In this document: piece by piece, positions 36,035-45,368 of the stretch
Position numbering within the stretch: the first letter of the stretch is position 1
How the letters are laid out: each line of letters begins with the position of its first letter
Origin: Burkholderia sp. MS389
GTDB lineage: Bacteria > Pseudomonadota > Gammaproteobacteria > Burkholderiales > Burkholderiaceae
Reading direction: 5' to 3'
Length of the DNA: 64,000 bases
Assembly: GCF_016899425.1 (NCBI RefSeq)
Contig: NZ_CP045994.1
Span: forward strand, 2,976,001-3,040,000
The notes under the pieces: generated by a model
Database searches by the model: none
What the model was told of the DNA's origin: nothing
Seen by the model: the letters and a program-made list of their open reading frames with translations, nothing else
Made by a program: the position numbers and the translations under genes

Positions 36035-37813
36035 TCAATCCGAATCGTCGTCGTCCGAATCGTCGCCCTCGTCGGCCGGCGCTTCGCCGTACTTCGCGAC
36101 GACGGCCGCCCTGAACGTCTTCAGCGCCGGCTCCTGATCGCACAGCTTGTACAACGCGGCCAGCTGTTGCGGCCAGTCCTTCAATTCCTTCGCAAACACA
36201 TGCAGGCGCGCGACGGTATCGAGCGCGTCCGCTTCGCGGCCGGCCAGCGCCTGCAGCACCGCATAGCGGCGCAGCACCGTCTCGCCGGGCAGCAGCGCGA
36301 TCGCGCGCTCGTGCGCGGCGAGCTTGAGCGGCAGGTTGTCCGACGAAATCGTGAGCAGCGTCGCCGCACCGTAATCGCCCCACGCGCCGAACAGCAGCGA
36401 CGGCGCATCGCGGTACTGCGCGGCCGGGCTGCTGCCGTAATAGAGCACTTCCGCGCGCTGGTAGTCGCGCAGCACGGGCACCGCCGCCAGCACGCCGCCG
36501 AACGACAGCACCGCGAACAGCCCGAATGCCGCACGCCTCGGCAGGATACGCAGCGGCTTCACCTCGAGCAGCCCGATCACGAACATCGCCGGCAAGAGGA
36601 AGAACATGTATTGCTGCGGATACTCGACCAGCGCATGCATCAGCAGGATGCCGATCAGCGCGAAGCCGAACACGCGCATGCTCGACTGCGGCGCCCGCAC
36701 CGCACGCACGAACCACATGACGAGCGTGACGGCGAGCACGCCGAGCCCGACGAGACCGGACTTCGCGAGCAGGTCGATGAAGATGTCGTGCGAGTTGTTC
36801 GCGATCTCGACGCCGCCGAGCGTGCGCACGAGCGCAAACTGATGCGACGGGAATTCGCCCCAGCCGACCCCGAGCAGCGGATGCTCGCGGAACATCGCGA
36901 GCCCGTACTTCCACAGCGCGAGGCGCGGCGCGATCTGCCCGGCATCGCGCATCCGGTCGGCTGCCGACTCCGCGAGATTCAGGTGGTAGTGCACGTTGGC
37001 CCAGCGCACCGCGACGTTCACCGCGATGAATGCGACCGCAAGCACCACCGGTATCAGCCACGCACGCGCATTGCCCGGCGTGCGGCGCGATTCGACCCAC
37101 GCCATCCAGAAGCCCGCGACGACCATCACCGCGACCTGCAGCCACGGCCCGCGCGACACCGTCAGCGCGAGACCGACCGACAGCACGAGCGACAGCGCGA
37201 GCCATGCCCACACCGCGAGCCGGCGCGTCTGCACCAGATACAGCGCACCCGCGAGCGCGAAGGCGATGTAGCTGGCCAGGTGGTTCGCCTGCGCCATGTT
37301 GCCGTACGGGCGGCGATCGACCGCGATGTTGTACACCACGACGAACGGCGAGACGGCCGATTCGAGGTGGAACAGCTGCACGATCTGGGTGCCGACCGCG
37401 AACACGCCGCCCACGAGCAGCGCACCGGCCATCATCCGCGACACGATTTCCGCCATCCCGTCGCGCGCCAGCGCATACCCGGCCTGCATCGCGACCAGCG
37501 CGGCGGCGAGATAGCCGACCGCCAGCCAGTTCATCGACGGCACCTTGAGCGGGATCAGCGCGACCTGCGCGATCAGCACCGCCGCAAAACCGAGCGGCGC
37601 CGCGAACGCCGCCGGCGCGGCAAACCGCTGGGCCGGGCGGCCGGTGCGCGCGAGCAGCACGACGGACACGCCCACCAGCAGATACAGCACCAGCGCGGAA
37701 AACTCCGAATAGAAGGTCGGGATCGGATACGTGTGATTCGTGATCGCGTACGGCACGATCAGGGCGACAGCCAGCGCAACGAGCGACAACGAACGGGAAA
37801 AAGTAGAAGGCAT
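36035..37813 (-). CDS. pglL: PglL-family protein O-oligosaccharyltransferase
   Basis: A 592-residue inner-membrane glycosyltransferase that transfers a lipid-linked glycan to Ser/Thr of exported proteins. About 11-12 transmembrane helices are followed by a periplasmic/C-terminal helical part. The central Wzy_C/PglL region is present (GNMAQANHLASYIAFALAG; the loop WKYGLAMFREHPLLGVGWGEFPSHQF; NNSHDIFIDLLAKSGLVGL). It ends in an acidic tail (ADEGDDSDDDDSD). It lies immediately downstream of the type IV pilin gene on the same strand; a pilin is a known substrate class, so the pair may be functional. Confidence 0.9.
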   Translation of the reverse strand: MPSTFSRSLSLVALAVALIVPYAITNHTYPIPTFYSEFSALVLYLLVGVSVVLLARTGRPAQRFAAPAAFAAPLGFAAVLIAQVALIPLKVPSMNWLAVGYLAAALVAMQAGYALARDGMAEIVSRMMAGALLVGGVFAVGTQIVQLFHLESAVSPFVVVYNIAVDRRPYGNMAQANHLASYIAFALAGALYLVQTRRLAVWAWLALSLVLSVGLALTVSRGPWLQVAVMVVAGFWMAWVESRRTPGNARAWLIPVVLAVAFIAVNVAVRWANVHYHLNLAESAADRMRDAGQIAPRLALWKYGLAMFREHPLLGVGWGEFPSHQFALVRTLGGVEIANNSHDIFIDLLAKSGLVGLGVLAVTLVMWFVRAVRAPQSSMRVFGFALIGILLMHALVEYPQQYMFFLLPAMFVIGLLEVKPLRILPRRAAFGLFAVLSFGGVLAAVPVLRDYQRAEVLYYGSSPAAQYRDAPSLLFGAWGDYGAATLLTISSDNLPLKLAAHERAIALLPGETVLRRYAVLQALAGREADALDTVARLHVFAKELKDWPQQLAALYKLCDQEPALKTFRAAVVAKYGEAPADEGDDSDDDDSD

Positions 37814-37968
37814 GAGCGAACCGGATGTCAGCAACCGGCGCACTATACAAAACTTTCCCCGCTCTGTGCGGGGCTGTCGCTCCGCGTGCCGGCGTCGGGC
37901 CGCAGCCCGGCCGGCCGAAGCGGCGGCCGGCAGGCCGCATGCGCGGCCGCTCTCCTTCTGCGCCAGCC

Positions 37969-38565
37969 TTATGCACGGCACTCCGCGGGCGCATATTTCG
38001 CGGGCAGCGTCGCGGCGTTACCGGGCAACGGCCCGGCGCCGGGCGCCGGCAGCGACGACGCGTCCTTGCCGGCGGCGAAGCATTCCCACGCAATCGCGCC
38101 CGCCTGTATCGCCCCCTTTTTGAGCGGCACGCGCGCGGTGGGCGCATCGGCCTTGTCGGGCGCGGACGGCACGAGCACCAGCGTATTCGTGCCGGCCGCG
38201 GCGACACGGGTGGTGAACGCAACCGTGATCTGGCCGGTGGCGCCATCGATCGCAACCGATTCGACGTTGCGGGTCGCGGCCGGCGGGCTGTAGCCGCCGT
38301 CGAGGCTCGCGCCGCTCGCGGCATTGTCGGCGACCGCGAGCCGCGCCGACGACGCGAGCGCAAGCCCCTCGCCGACGCGCGACCGTGCGAGGTAATCCTG
38401 GTACGCGGGAATCGCATAGGCCGCGACGACGCCGACGATCGCCAGCACGATCATCAGTTCGATCAGCGTGAACCCGGCCAGCCGCCAGCGCGGCGACGAC
38501 CGGTTCGCGCGCCGCAGATCGGCGGCAACGCGACGGAACAGGGAAACGGAAAAGGCTTCGAACAT
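37969..38565 (-). CDS. pilA: Type IV major pilin-like protein
   Basis: A 198-residue type IVa-like prepilin. The prepilin peptidase site is G31/F32 ([35 protein letters not shown]), with Glu at mature position 5. The leader of 31 residues is far longer than the usual 5-8. The C-terminal D-region carries a Cys pair, Cys162 and Cys196, for the disulfide loop. It is followed by pglL on the same strand after 155 bases. Confidence 0.9.
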   Translation of the reverse strand: MFEAFSVSLFRRVAADLRRANRSSPRWRLAGFTLIELMIVLAIVGVVAAYAIPAYQDYLARSRVGEGLALASSARLAVADNAASGASLDGGYSPPAATRNVESVAIDGATGQITVAFTTRVAAAGTNTLVLVPSAPDKADAPTARVPLKKGAIQAGAIAWECFAAGKDASSLPAPGAGPLPGNAATLPAKYAPAECRA

Positions 38566-38582
38566 GGCAGGCTCCGGAAACG

Positions 38583-38610
38583 AAAAACGCCTGCCGACAA
38601 AGGCAGGCGT
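38583..38610 (-). terminator. Terminator after terC
   Basis: A 9-bp stem ACGCCTGCC/GGCAGGCGT with loop GACAAA, followed on the minus strand by TTTTT. It lies about 50 bases after the terC stop and before pilA. Confidence 0.85.
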
Positions 38611-38660
38611 CTCGATCGTAGCCAGCGGGCCGCGAAGCCGGCAGTCGGCCGGATGGCCAG

Positions 38661-39362
38661 TCAGTGCTGCGGCACGTCGCGGCGTTTCCTGAGCGCGTAA
38701 CCGATCGCGACGACGAACAGGGCCCCGACGATGCTCGCGCCGTAAACCACTTCCGGCGTATCGAGCACCGGCCAGCGGTCGCCGACCGGGTCGTTCACGA
38801 TCAGCCCGCCCGCGATCCAGCCGAGCAGCCCGGCGCCGAGCGCCACGACGACCGGGAAACGGTCGAGCAGCTTCAGCACCAGCGTGCTGCCCCACACGAT
38901 GATCGGCACGCTGACGACGAGCCCGAAGATCACGAGCGCGATCCGGTGCGACGGATCGGCTTGCTCGGCCGCGCCGGCGATCGCGATCACGTTGTCGAGG
39001 CTCATGACCGCATCGGCGATCACGATCGTCTTCACGGCATCCCACAGCCGGTCGGCCGGCTTGATGTTGTCGTGCGCGTCGGCGGCCGGCGCCATCAGCT
39101 TGATGCCGATCCACAGCAGCAGCAGCCCGCCGCCGAGCTTCAGGAACGGCACGTCGAGCAGCGCGACCGCGAACGTGATCAGCGCGACGCGCAGCAGGAT
39201 CGCCCCAGCGGTGCCCCAGACGACCCCGCGCAGCCGCTGGTTCGCCGGCAGGTTGCGGCATGCAAGCGCGATCACGACCGCGTTGTCGCCGCCGAGCAGG
39301 ATATCGATGATGACGATCTGGAGAATGGCGCCCCAGTGCAGCGAGGTCAGGAATTCGAGCAT
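38661..39362 (-). CDS. TerC-family membrane protein
   Basis: A 233-residue inner-membrane protein with seven or so transmembrane helices. The two TerC metal motifs are seen: [13 protein letters not shown] and [14 protein letters not shown]. The family takes part in metal (Mn/Ca) homeostasis and in tellurite-resistance loci. There are no ter genes around it, so a YkoY/Alx-like metal-export role is more likely than tellurite resistance. Monocistronic by its terminators on both sides. Confidence 0.9.
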   Translation of the reverse strand: MLEFLTSLHWGAILQIVIIDILLGGDNAVVIALACRNLPANQRLRGVVWGTAGAILLRVALITFAVALLDVPFLKLGGGLLLLWIGIKLMAPAADAHDNIKPADRLWDAVKTIVIADAVMSLDNVIAIAGAAEQADPSHRIALVIFGLVVSVPIIVWGSTLVLKLLDRFPVVVALGAGLLGWIAGGLIVNDPVGDRWPVLDTPEVVYGASIVGALFVVAIGYALRKRRDVPQH

Positions 39363-39464
39363 GGCGGTGAGGAAAGGGCAGCGGCCGCCTCGCGGGCGAC
39401 CCGGTTCATCGTCGGCACATGCAGCACGCATGCCCGGTGCTTACGAATTCATTGCGGGAGCATA

Positions 39465-39493
39465 ACAAAAAACGCCGGCAAAGCCGGCGTTTT
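39465..39493 (-). terminator. Terminator after sucD
   Basis: An 11-bp stem AAAACGCCGGC/GCCGGCGTTTT with a three-base AAA loop (39469-39493), reading into a T-rich run on the minus strand. It ends the sucCD transcript 27 bases after the sucD stop. Confidence 0.9.
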
Positions 39494-39519
39494 CTGCAGG
39501 ACGAGCCCGATGGAAATAC

Positions 39520-40401
39520 TTACAGCGCCTTCTTCAGCAGACGGCCCATTTCCGACGGGTTGCGCGTGACGGTGATGCCGCACGCTTCCATGATTTCCAG
39601 CTTCGCTTCGGCCGTATCCGCACCGCCCGAGATCAGCGCGCCGGCGTGGCCCATGCGCTTGCCCGGAGGCGCCGTGACGCCCGCGATGAAGCCGACGACC
39701 GGCTTCTTCATGTTGTCCTTGATCCACTCGGCGGCGTTGGCTTCGTCCGGACCGCCAATTTCGCCGATCATCACGACCGCATCCGTATCCGGATCGTCGT
39801 TGAACATCTTCATCACGTCGATGTGCTTCAGACCGTTGATCGGGTCGCCGCCGATACCGACTGCCGACGACTGGCCGAGGCCCAGTGCCGTCAGCTGCGC
39901 AACCGCTTCATACGTCAGCGTGCCCGAACGCGACACGACGCCGATGCGGCCCTTGCGGTGGATGTGACCCGGCATGATGCCGATCTTCAGTTCGTCCGGC
40001 GTGATCGTGCCCGGGCAGTTCGGCCCGAGCAGCAGCGTCTTGCGGCCTTCGCGACGCATGCGGTCCTTCACTTCGATCATGTCGCGCACGGGAATGCCTT
40101 CCGTGATGCAGATCGCGAGATCCAGATCGGCTTCGACCGCTTCCCAGATCGCAGCGGCTGCGCCTGCCGGCGGCACGTAGATGACCGACACGGTCGCGCC
40201 GGTTTCCGCCTTCGCTTCCTTGACGCTCGCGTAGATCGGAATGCCTTCGAAATCTTCGCCGGCCTTCTTCGGGTTCACGCCCGCGACGAATGCTTCGCGG
40301 CCGTTTGCGTATTCACGGCAGGCGCGCGTATGGAACTGACCGGTTTTGCCGGTAATGCCCTGCGTGATGACCTTCGTGTCCTTGTTGATCAGAATCGACA
40401 T
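39520..40401 (-). CDS. sucD: Succinyl-CoA ligase alpha subunit
   Basis: TCA cycle enzyme subunit that binds CoA and carries the phospho-His. The 293-residue protein begins [25 protein letters not shown] and contains the CoA site and the catalytic His in [10 protein letters not shown]. The start is chosen by family alignment; the frame extends a few codons upstream. Encoded 64 bases after sucC. Confidence 0.96.
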   Translation of the reverse strand: MSILINKDTKVITQGITGKTGQFHTRACREYANGREAFVAGVNPKKAGEDFEGIPIYASVKEAKAETGATVSVIYVPPAGAAAAIWEAVEADLDLAICITEGIPVRDMIEVKDRMRREGRKTLLLGPNCPGTITPDELKIGIMPGHIHRKGRIGVVSRSGTLTYEAVAQLTALGLGQSSAVGIGGDPINGLKHIDVMKMFNDDPDTDAVVMIGEIGGPDEANAAEWIKDNMKKPVVGFIAGVTAPPGKRMGHAGALISGGADTAEAKLEIMEACGITVTRNPSEMGRLLKKAL

Positions 40402-40465
40402 GTATTTTGACCTCTGTTCGATGGGCGTCGCGTGCAAGCCGCGCCGCCATGCGTATTCGATAGCG

Positions 40466-41632
40466 TTACTTGCCTGCGGCAGCCGCGACGACCTTCTGCG
40501 CAGCCTCTTCCATGCTGTCGGCCGAGATGATCGGCAGGCCCGAATCGGCCAGCATCTTCTTGCCGAGGTCCTCGTTCGTGCCCTTCATGCGCACGACGAG
40601 CGGCACGTTCAGGTTCACGGCCTTCGAACCGGCGATCACGCCTTCCGCGATCACGTCGCAGCGCATGATGCCGCCGAAGATGTTCACGAGGATCGCCTTC
40701 AGGTCGGGGTTCTTCAGCATCAGCTTGAACGCTTCCGTGACCTTCTCGGTCGTCGCACCGCCGCCGACGTCCAGGAAGTTCGCCGGTTCGCCGCCGAACA
40801 GCTTGATGGTGTCCATCGTCGCCATCGCGAGGCCTGCGCCGTTCACGAGGCAGCCGATGTTGCCGTCGAGCGAGATGTACGCGAGATCGAACTTCGACGC
40901 TTCGATTTCAGCCGGATCTTCTTCGTCCAGATCGCGGTACGCAACGATTTCCGGGTGACGGAACAGCGCGTTCGAGTCGAAGTTGAACTTCGCGTCGAGT
41001 GCGGTGACCTTGCCGTCGCCGGAGACGTTCAGCGGGTTGATTTCAGCCAGCGAAGCGTCGGTTTCCCAGAATGCCTTGTACAGGCCTTGCAGGACCGCGC
41101 GCGCTTGCGGAATCGATGCGGCCGGCACGCCGATCTTCGCGGCGAGGTCGTCTGCCTGCGCGTCCAGCAGGCCCGTCGACGGCTCGACGATGACCTTGTG
41201 GATCAGTTCCGGGTGCTTTTCGGCGACTTCTTCGATGTCCATGCCGCCTTCGCTCGAACCCATCAGCACGATCTTCTGCGAGATGCGGTCGACGACGAGG
41301 CTGACATACAGTTCCTGCTTGATGTCGGCGCCTTCTTCGATCATCAGGCGGTTGACCTTCTGGCCTTCCGGACCGGTCTGGTGCGTGACGAGCTGCATGC
41401 CGAGGATCTGGTTCGCGTATTCGCGCACCTGTTCGATCGACTTCGCCACCTTCACGCCGCCGCCCTTGCCACGGCCACCCGCGTGAATCTGAGCCTTCAC
41501 GACCCAAACCGGGCCGCCGAGCTCTTCCGCCACCTTGACGGCCTCGTCCACCGAGAACGCCGGCTTGCCGCGCGGTACCGCGACGCCGAATTTCCGCAGG
41601 ATTTCCTTACCCTGGTACTCGTGAATCTTCAT
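40466..41632 (-). CDS. sucC: Succinyl-CoA ligase [ADP-forming] beta subunit
   Basis: Nucleotide-binding ATP-grasp subunit of succinyl-CoA synthetase. The 388-residue protein begins [22 protein letters not shown] and contains [39 protein letters not shown] and [14 protein letters not shown] near the end. First gene of sucC-sucD. Confidence 0.96.
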   Translation of the reverse strand: MKIHEYQGKEILRKFGVAVPRGKPAFSVDEAVKVAEELGGPVWVVKAQIHAGGRGKGGGVKVAKSIEQVREYANQILGMQLVTHQTGPEGQKVNRLMIEEGADIKQELYVSLVVDRISQKIVLMGSSEGGMDIEEVAEKHPELIHKVIVEPSTGLLDAQADDLAAKIGVPAASIPQARAVLQGLYKAFWETDASLAEINPLNVSGDGKVTALDAKFNFDSNALFRHPEIVAYRDLDEEDPAEIEASKFDLAYISLDGNIGCLVNGAGLAMATMDTIKLFGGEPANFLDVGGGATTEKVTEAFKLMLKNPDLKAILVNIFGGIMRCDVIAEGVIAGSKAVNLNVPLVVRMKGTNEDLGKKMLADSGLPIISADSMEEAAQKVVAAAAGK

Positions 41633-41700
41633 GCGTGATTCCCTTCAGTCTGAGAGTTGGATGAAATGTCGCTTAAGACGCTTCTTCGAATGATTTCCGT

Positions 41701-42309
41701 TCATTCCTTCGTGCTGCCTTCACCGGGCAGATCCGGCCGAATCGGGCCATACCAGCGCGGGTAGTACTGCCGCACGACCTCGCCATCGAATCGCAGCGCG
41801 CGGCAGCGGCCGAGCTGGAAAGGCGGTTCGGCGTGCACGCCGTCATGGTCCGGCCCTTCGCCACCCTCCTCGCGCACGTTCCATACATCACCGGCGAACG
41901 CCTGGATCGCGGCCGTCGGCAGCACGGCGCACAGTTCGGTGAGATGGGAACAGCCTGCGACGCCGGCGAGCAGCCGGTTCGCGTTGCGGCGGAAATTGCG
42001 GAAGAGGTTGAGCCCGATGAGGGCCCGATAGGCGGGGGAAGCGGATTGACAGTGACCGGGATAGGGCACCCATTCCGAAGACGCTTCGGCGTCGACGACA
42101 TTGAGGTCACGATCGATGGTCACGCGCAGCCAGAGTTCGTGGATCGGCAGGCCCTGAGGCCGGATGCCCGACGCAAGCGCGACATCGCGCGGCTTGTGGT
42201 CGGTCAGGCAGGCTTCGATGTCCCACAAGCCGTCGCCGCGCTCGTAGGCTTCCGCTCGGATTGCGCGTCGATGTCGCAACTGACGGGGCACGGGCTCGGA
42301 TAGCGGCAT
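41701..42309 (-). CDS. DUF2889 domain protein
   Basis: A 202-residue cytoplasmic protein. It begins MPLSEPVPRQLRHRRAIRAEAYERGDGLWDIEACLTDHKPRDV and has the DUF2889 body (IHELWLRVTIDRDLNVVDAEASSEWVPYPGHCQSASPAYRALIGLNLFRNFR; GCSHLTELCAVLPTAAIQAFAGDV). The function of this domain is unknown. Start chosen at 42309; the frame continues upstream but without similarity. It lies between sucC and recX on the same strand. Confidence 0.82.
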   Translation of the reverse strand: MPLSEPVPRQLRHRRAIRAEAYERGDGLWDIEACLTDHKPRDVALASGIRPQGLPIHELWLRVTIDRDLNVVDAEASSEWVPYPGHCQSASPAYRALIGLNLFRNFRRNANRLLAGVAGCSHLTELCAVLPTAAIQAFAGDVWNVREEGGEGPDHDGVHAEPPFQLGRCRALRFDGEVVRQYYPRWYGPIRPDLPGEGSTKE

Positions 42310-42455
42310 GCTGGAGGTTGAGGCCGAAGAGGAAAACCCGTGGATTTTAGCATATTGGGTATTTGAGGCATTCGGCCCCGACGGCGGGTATTCCCGCCTG
42401 TCCGGAAGCGGTTGCGATGCAGCAAAATCGCGCGCCACGCGCGCGACCGGGCGGC

Positions 42456-43367
42456 TCAGTCATCGATCGGGAAATCGTCGCCGACCTTCAGCAACTTCAC
42501 GATGGTCGCGCTCGAGAAGCCCCGCGCGGCCAGGAAGCGCGCCTGCTTCGCGCGCTCGGCAGGCGTTTGCGGCAGTGCACCGAATTTCTTGCGCCAAACG
42601 GCCTGCGCGCGCGTCCACTCGGTCTCGCGCAATTGGGCATTCACCTCTTCGACGAGACTGTCGCCGACCGCATGGCGCTTCAGTTCGCTGACGATGCGCG
42701 CGACGCCGACGCGCGACGCGCGACGATGCACGAGGCTCTCGGCGAAGCGCGCGTCGGACAGCCAGCCTTCCTTTTCCAGCGCATCGAGCACCGGGTCGAC
42801 GGATTCGTCCTCGCCGACGTAAGGGGCGAGCTTGCGCGCGAGTTCCGCGCGGCTGTATTCGCGCCTCGACAGATAGCCGAGCGCGCGCCCCTTCAACGAC
42901 CGCGGCGGCTTCGACGACTCGCGTTCGCGAGCGCCCGGGGCGTCGCTTGAAGCAGCGCCGCCGGAAGATGCGCCGAAAGACGCGCCGGATGCACGGCGTG
43001 TGCGGCGCGGATGCTGGCTGCTGCGCGTATAGACATCTTCCGTCGCGGGCGCATCGGCTGCGCGATCGCCCGGGGCACGAGCGCCCGGGGCTCGATCGCC
43101 CGGGAAGCGGACACCGGACACCCGACGGCGGGGGCGATCGTGTGCGTCGAACGATTCGTCGTCGTCGAACGGATCGTCCGGTGCGGCAATCTCAAACGAA
43201 ACGAGGACATCGTCGGATGCCCTCGTCGCGGTGCGGTTCGCAGCGTTGCCGCCTGCGTCCCGCCGGCTGGCGCCCGAGGGTGCGGCTCGCCGGCCGGAGC
43301 GACCCGCCATTTCGGGCGTGTCGTGCTCCTCCGGCTCGCCAGCCCGACCTCGGCGCGCAACCATCAC
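42456..43367 (-). CDS. recX: RecX recombination regulator with long N-terminal extension
   Basis: RecX binds RecA and modulates its filaments. The conserved three-helix repeats occupy about residues 155-303 ([81 protein letters not shown]). Ahead of them lies an extension of about 150 residues rich in Arg, Ala, Gly and Asp, with an acidic patch ([11 protein letters not shown]) and repeated GDRAPGA-like units; it is probably disordered. The recA stop and this start overlap (ATGA), so it is co-translated with recA. A shorter start just before the core cannot be excluded. Confidence 0.88.
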   Translation of the reverse strand: MMVARRGRAGEPEEHDTPEMAGRSGRRAAPSGASRRDAGGNAANRTATRASDDVLVSFEIAAPDDPFDDDESFDAHDRPRRRVSGVRFPGDRAPGARAPGDRAADAPATEDVYTRSSQHPRRTRRASGASFGASSGGAASSDAPGARERESSKPPRSLKGRALGYLSRREYSRAELARKLAPYVGEDESVDPVLDALEKEGWLSDARFAESLVHRRASRVGVARIVSELKRHAVGDSLVEEVNAQLRETEWTRAQAVWRKKFGALPQTPAERAKQARFLAARGFSSATIVKLLKVGDDFPIDD

Positions 43368-44434
43368 TCTTCTTCGTCCAGCGCCTCGGCTTCGTTGGCT
43401 ACGCCATCGGGCATGCTGACGACACCGAGCGATTCGCGGATGCGGTTTTCGATCTCGCGCGCGATTTCCGGATTTTCGCGCAGGAATTCACGCGCGTTGT
43501 CCTTGCCCTGGCCGATCTTCTCGCCGTTGTAGCTATACCAGGCGCCGGCCTTGTCGACGATCTTCGCCTGCACGCCGAGATCGATGATCTCGCCCTGGCG
43601 GGAAATGCCTTCGCCGTACAGGATGTCGAAGATCGCTTCGCGGAACGGCGGCGATACCTTGTTCTTGACGACCTTCACGCGGGTTTCGTTGCCGATCACC
43701 TCGTCGTTCTTCTTGATCGAGCCGATCCGGCGGATGTCGAGACGCACCGACGAATAGAACTTCAGTGCGTTGCCGCCCGTCGTGGTTTCCGGGTTGCCGA
43801 ACATCACGCCGATCTTCATCCGGATCTGGTTGATGAAGATCACGAGGCAGTTCGTGCGCTTGATCGTGCCGGTCAGCTTGCGCAGTGCCTGCGACATCAG
43901 GCGGGCCTGCAGGCCCGGCAGCGAATCGCCCATCTCGCCTTCGATTTCGGCCTTCGGCACGAGCGCCGCGACCGAGTCGATGACGATCATGTCGATCGAG
44001 CCCGAGCGCACCAGCGCATCGGTGATTTCGAGCGCCTGCTCGCCGGTGTCCGGCTGCGAGATCAGCAGCTCCGGCACGTTCACGCCGAGCTTCGACGCGT
44101 ACTGGACGTCGAGCGCGTGCTCGGCATCGATGAAGGCTGCCGTGCCGCCGATCTTCTGCAGTTCGGCGATGACCTGCAGCGTGAGCGTGGTTTTACCGGA
44201 CGATTCCGGACCGTAGATCTCGACCACCCGGCCGCGCGGCAGGCCGCCGACGCCCAGCGCGATGTCGAGACCCAGCGACCCCGTGGAGACGACCTGGATA
44301 TTCTCGGCCGCCTCGCCGTCGCCCATGCGCATGATCGAGCCCTTGCCGAACTGCTTCTCGATTTGCGCGAGCGCGGCCGCCAGCGCCTTGCTCTTCTCGG
44401 CGGTCATCCCGGAGCCCTTCTTGCTATCTTCCAT
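43364..44434 (-). CDS. recA: RecA recombinase
   Basis: A 356-residue ATP-dependent strand-exchange protein and LexA co-protease. Walker A (GPESSGKTT), the EHALD segment, Walker B ([14 protein letters not shown]), loop L2 ([21 protein letters not shown]) and the C-terminal domain with the acidic tail [10 protein letters not shown] are all present. An SOS box lies 76 bases upstream. Co-transcribed with recX. Confidence 0.98.
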   Translation of the reverse strand: MEDSKKGSGMTAEKSKALAAALAQIEKQFGKGSIMRMGDGEAAENIQVVSTGSLGLDIALGVGGLPRGRVVEIYGPESSGKTTLTLQVIAELQKIGGTAAFIDAEHALDVQYASKLGVNVPELLISQPDTGEQALEITDALVRSGSIDMIVIDSVAALVPKAEIEGEMGDSLPGLQARLMSQALRKLTGTIKRTNCLVIFINQIRMKIGVMFGNPETTTGGNALKFYSSVRLDIRRIGSIKKNDEVIGNETRVKVVKNKVSPPFREAIFDILYGEGISRQGEIIDLGVQAKIVDKAGAWYSYNGEKIGQGKDNAREFLRENPEIAREIENRIRESLGVVSMPDGVANEAEALDEEE

Positions 44435-44509
44435 GAATCGTCCTTTGCTATGATGAGCAGCGTCTGTTGGAGGCGCGCCCGCATCAAGCGCTGCCCACGA
44501 ATGCAGACA

Positions 44510-44525
44510 CTGTATAAAAAAACAG
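44510..44525. promoter_or_regulatory. LexA (SOS) box upstream of recA
   Basis: A perfect CTGT-N8-ACAG motif (CTGT ATAAAAAA ACAG), extended to CA...TG on the outer bases. It fits the LexA box consensus of proteobacteria and sits 76 bases before the recA ATG, on the divergent side toward the response regulator gene at 44623. Binding is inferred. Confidence 0.85.
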
Positions 44526-44622
44526 TGGTTTATGCAAGCCCGCAATGCGGGTTGCGTTGTACACGAATAACTTCGGAGACAGCCACGCCGGCGCGAACGC
44601 CCTGCCGGCATCGGTCAGCAAC

Positions 44623-45351
44623 ATGCGAATTCTCATCGCCGAAGACGACAGCATACTCGCGGACGGACTCACCCGGTCACTCCGCCAATCGGGCTATGCC
44701 GTCGATCACGTGAAGAGCGGCGTCGACGCCGACACCGCGCTGTCGATGCAGACTTTCGACCTGCTGATCCTCGATCTCGGGCTCCCGAAAATGTCCGGGC
44801 TCGACGTGCTCAAGCGCCTGCGCGCGCGCAATTCCAATCTCCCCGTGCTGATCCTGACCGCCGCCGACAGCGTCGACGAACGCGTGAAGGGGCTCGACCT
44901 CGGCGCCGACGACTACATGGCCAAGCCGTTCGCACTCAACGAGCTCGAGGCGCGCGTGCGCGCGCTGACCCGGCGCGGCGCCGGCGGCGGCCCGACGGTC
45001 GTGCGCCACGGCTCGCTCGCATTCGACCAGGTCGGCCGCATCGCGTATGCGAACGATCACGTGCTCGATCTCTCCGCGCGCGAACTCGGCCTGCTCGAGG
45101 TGCTGCTGCAGCGGATCGGCCGCCTCGTGTCGAAGGAACAACTCGTCGATCACCTGTGCGAATGGGGCGAGGAAGTCAGCAACAACGCGATCGAAGTCTA
45201 CGTGCACCGGCTGCGCAAGAAGATCGAACCGAGCGGCGTGCGGATCTCGACCGTGCGCGGCCTCGGCTATTGCCTCGAGAAGGTCGCGCCCGCGACGCCG
45301 GCCGACACGGCGGCGCCCCAGCCCGCGGCCGCCGGCACGCCGCTGCGCTGA
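44623..45351 (+). CDS. OmpR-family response regulator (TctD-like)
   Basis: A 242-residue regulator with receiver domain (AEDDSIL, phospho-acceptor Asp in LLILDLGLPKMSG, Lys in YMAKPFAL) and winged-helix output (RELGLLEVLLQRIGRLVSKEQLVDHLCEWGEEVSNNAIEVYVHRLRKKI). The C-terminus has an Ala/Pro-rich tail. It starts at MRILIAEDD; the frame is open upstream. It is divergent from recA and 17 bases before the kinase gene. The kinase architecture points to the TctD/TctE group, which often controls tricarboxylate uptake, but no such transporter is adjacent. Confidence 0.88.
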   Translation: MRILIAEDDSILADGLTRSLRQSGYAVDHVKSGVDADTALSMQTFDLLILDLGLPKMSGLDVLKRLRARNSNLPVLILTAADSVDERVKGLDLGADDYMAKPFALNELEARVRALTRRGAGGGPTVVRHGSLAFDQVGRIAYANDHVLDLSARELGLLEVLLQRIGRLVSKEQLVDHLCEWGEEVSNNAIEVYVHRLRKKIEPSGVRISTVRGLGYCLEKVAPATPADTAAPQPAAAGTPLR

Positions 45352-45368
45352 CGCCGGGCGGCGCCGCG

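Noticed and set aside
38661..39362. Tellurite resistance determinant
   Set aside because: TerC stands alone without terABDEZ; a general metal-homeostasis role is more likely.
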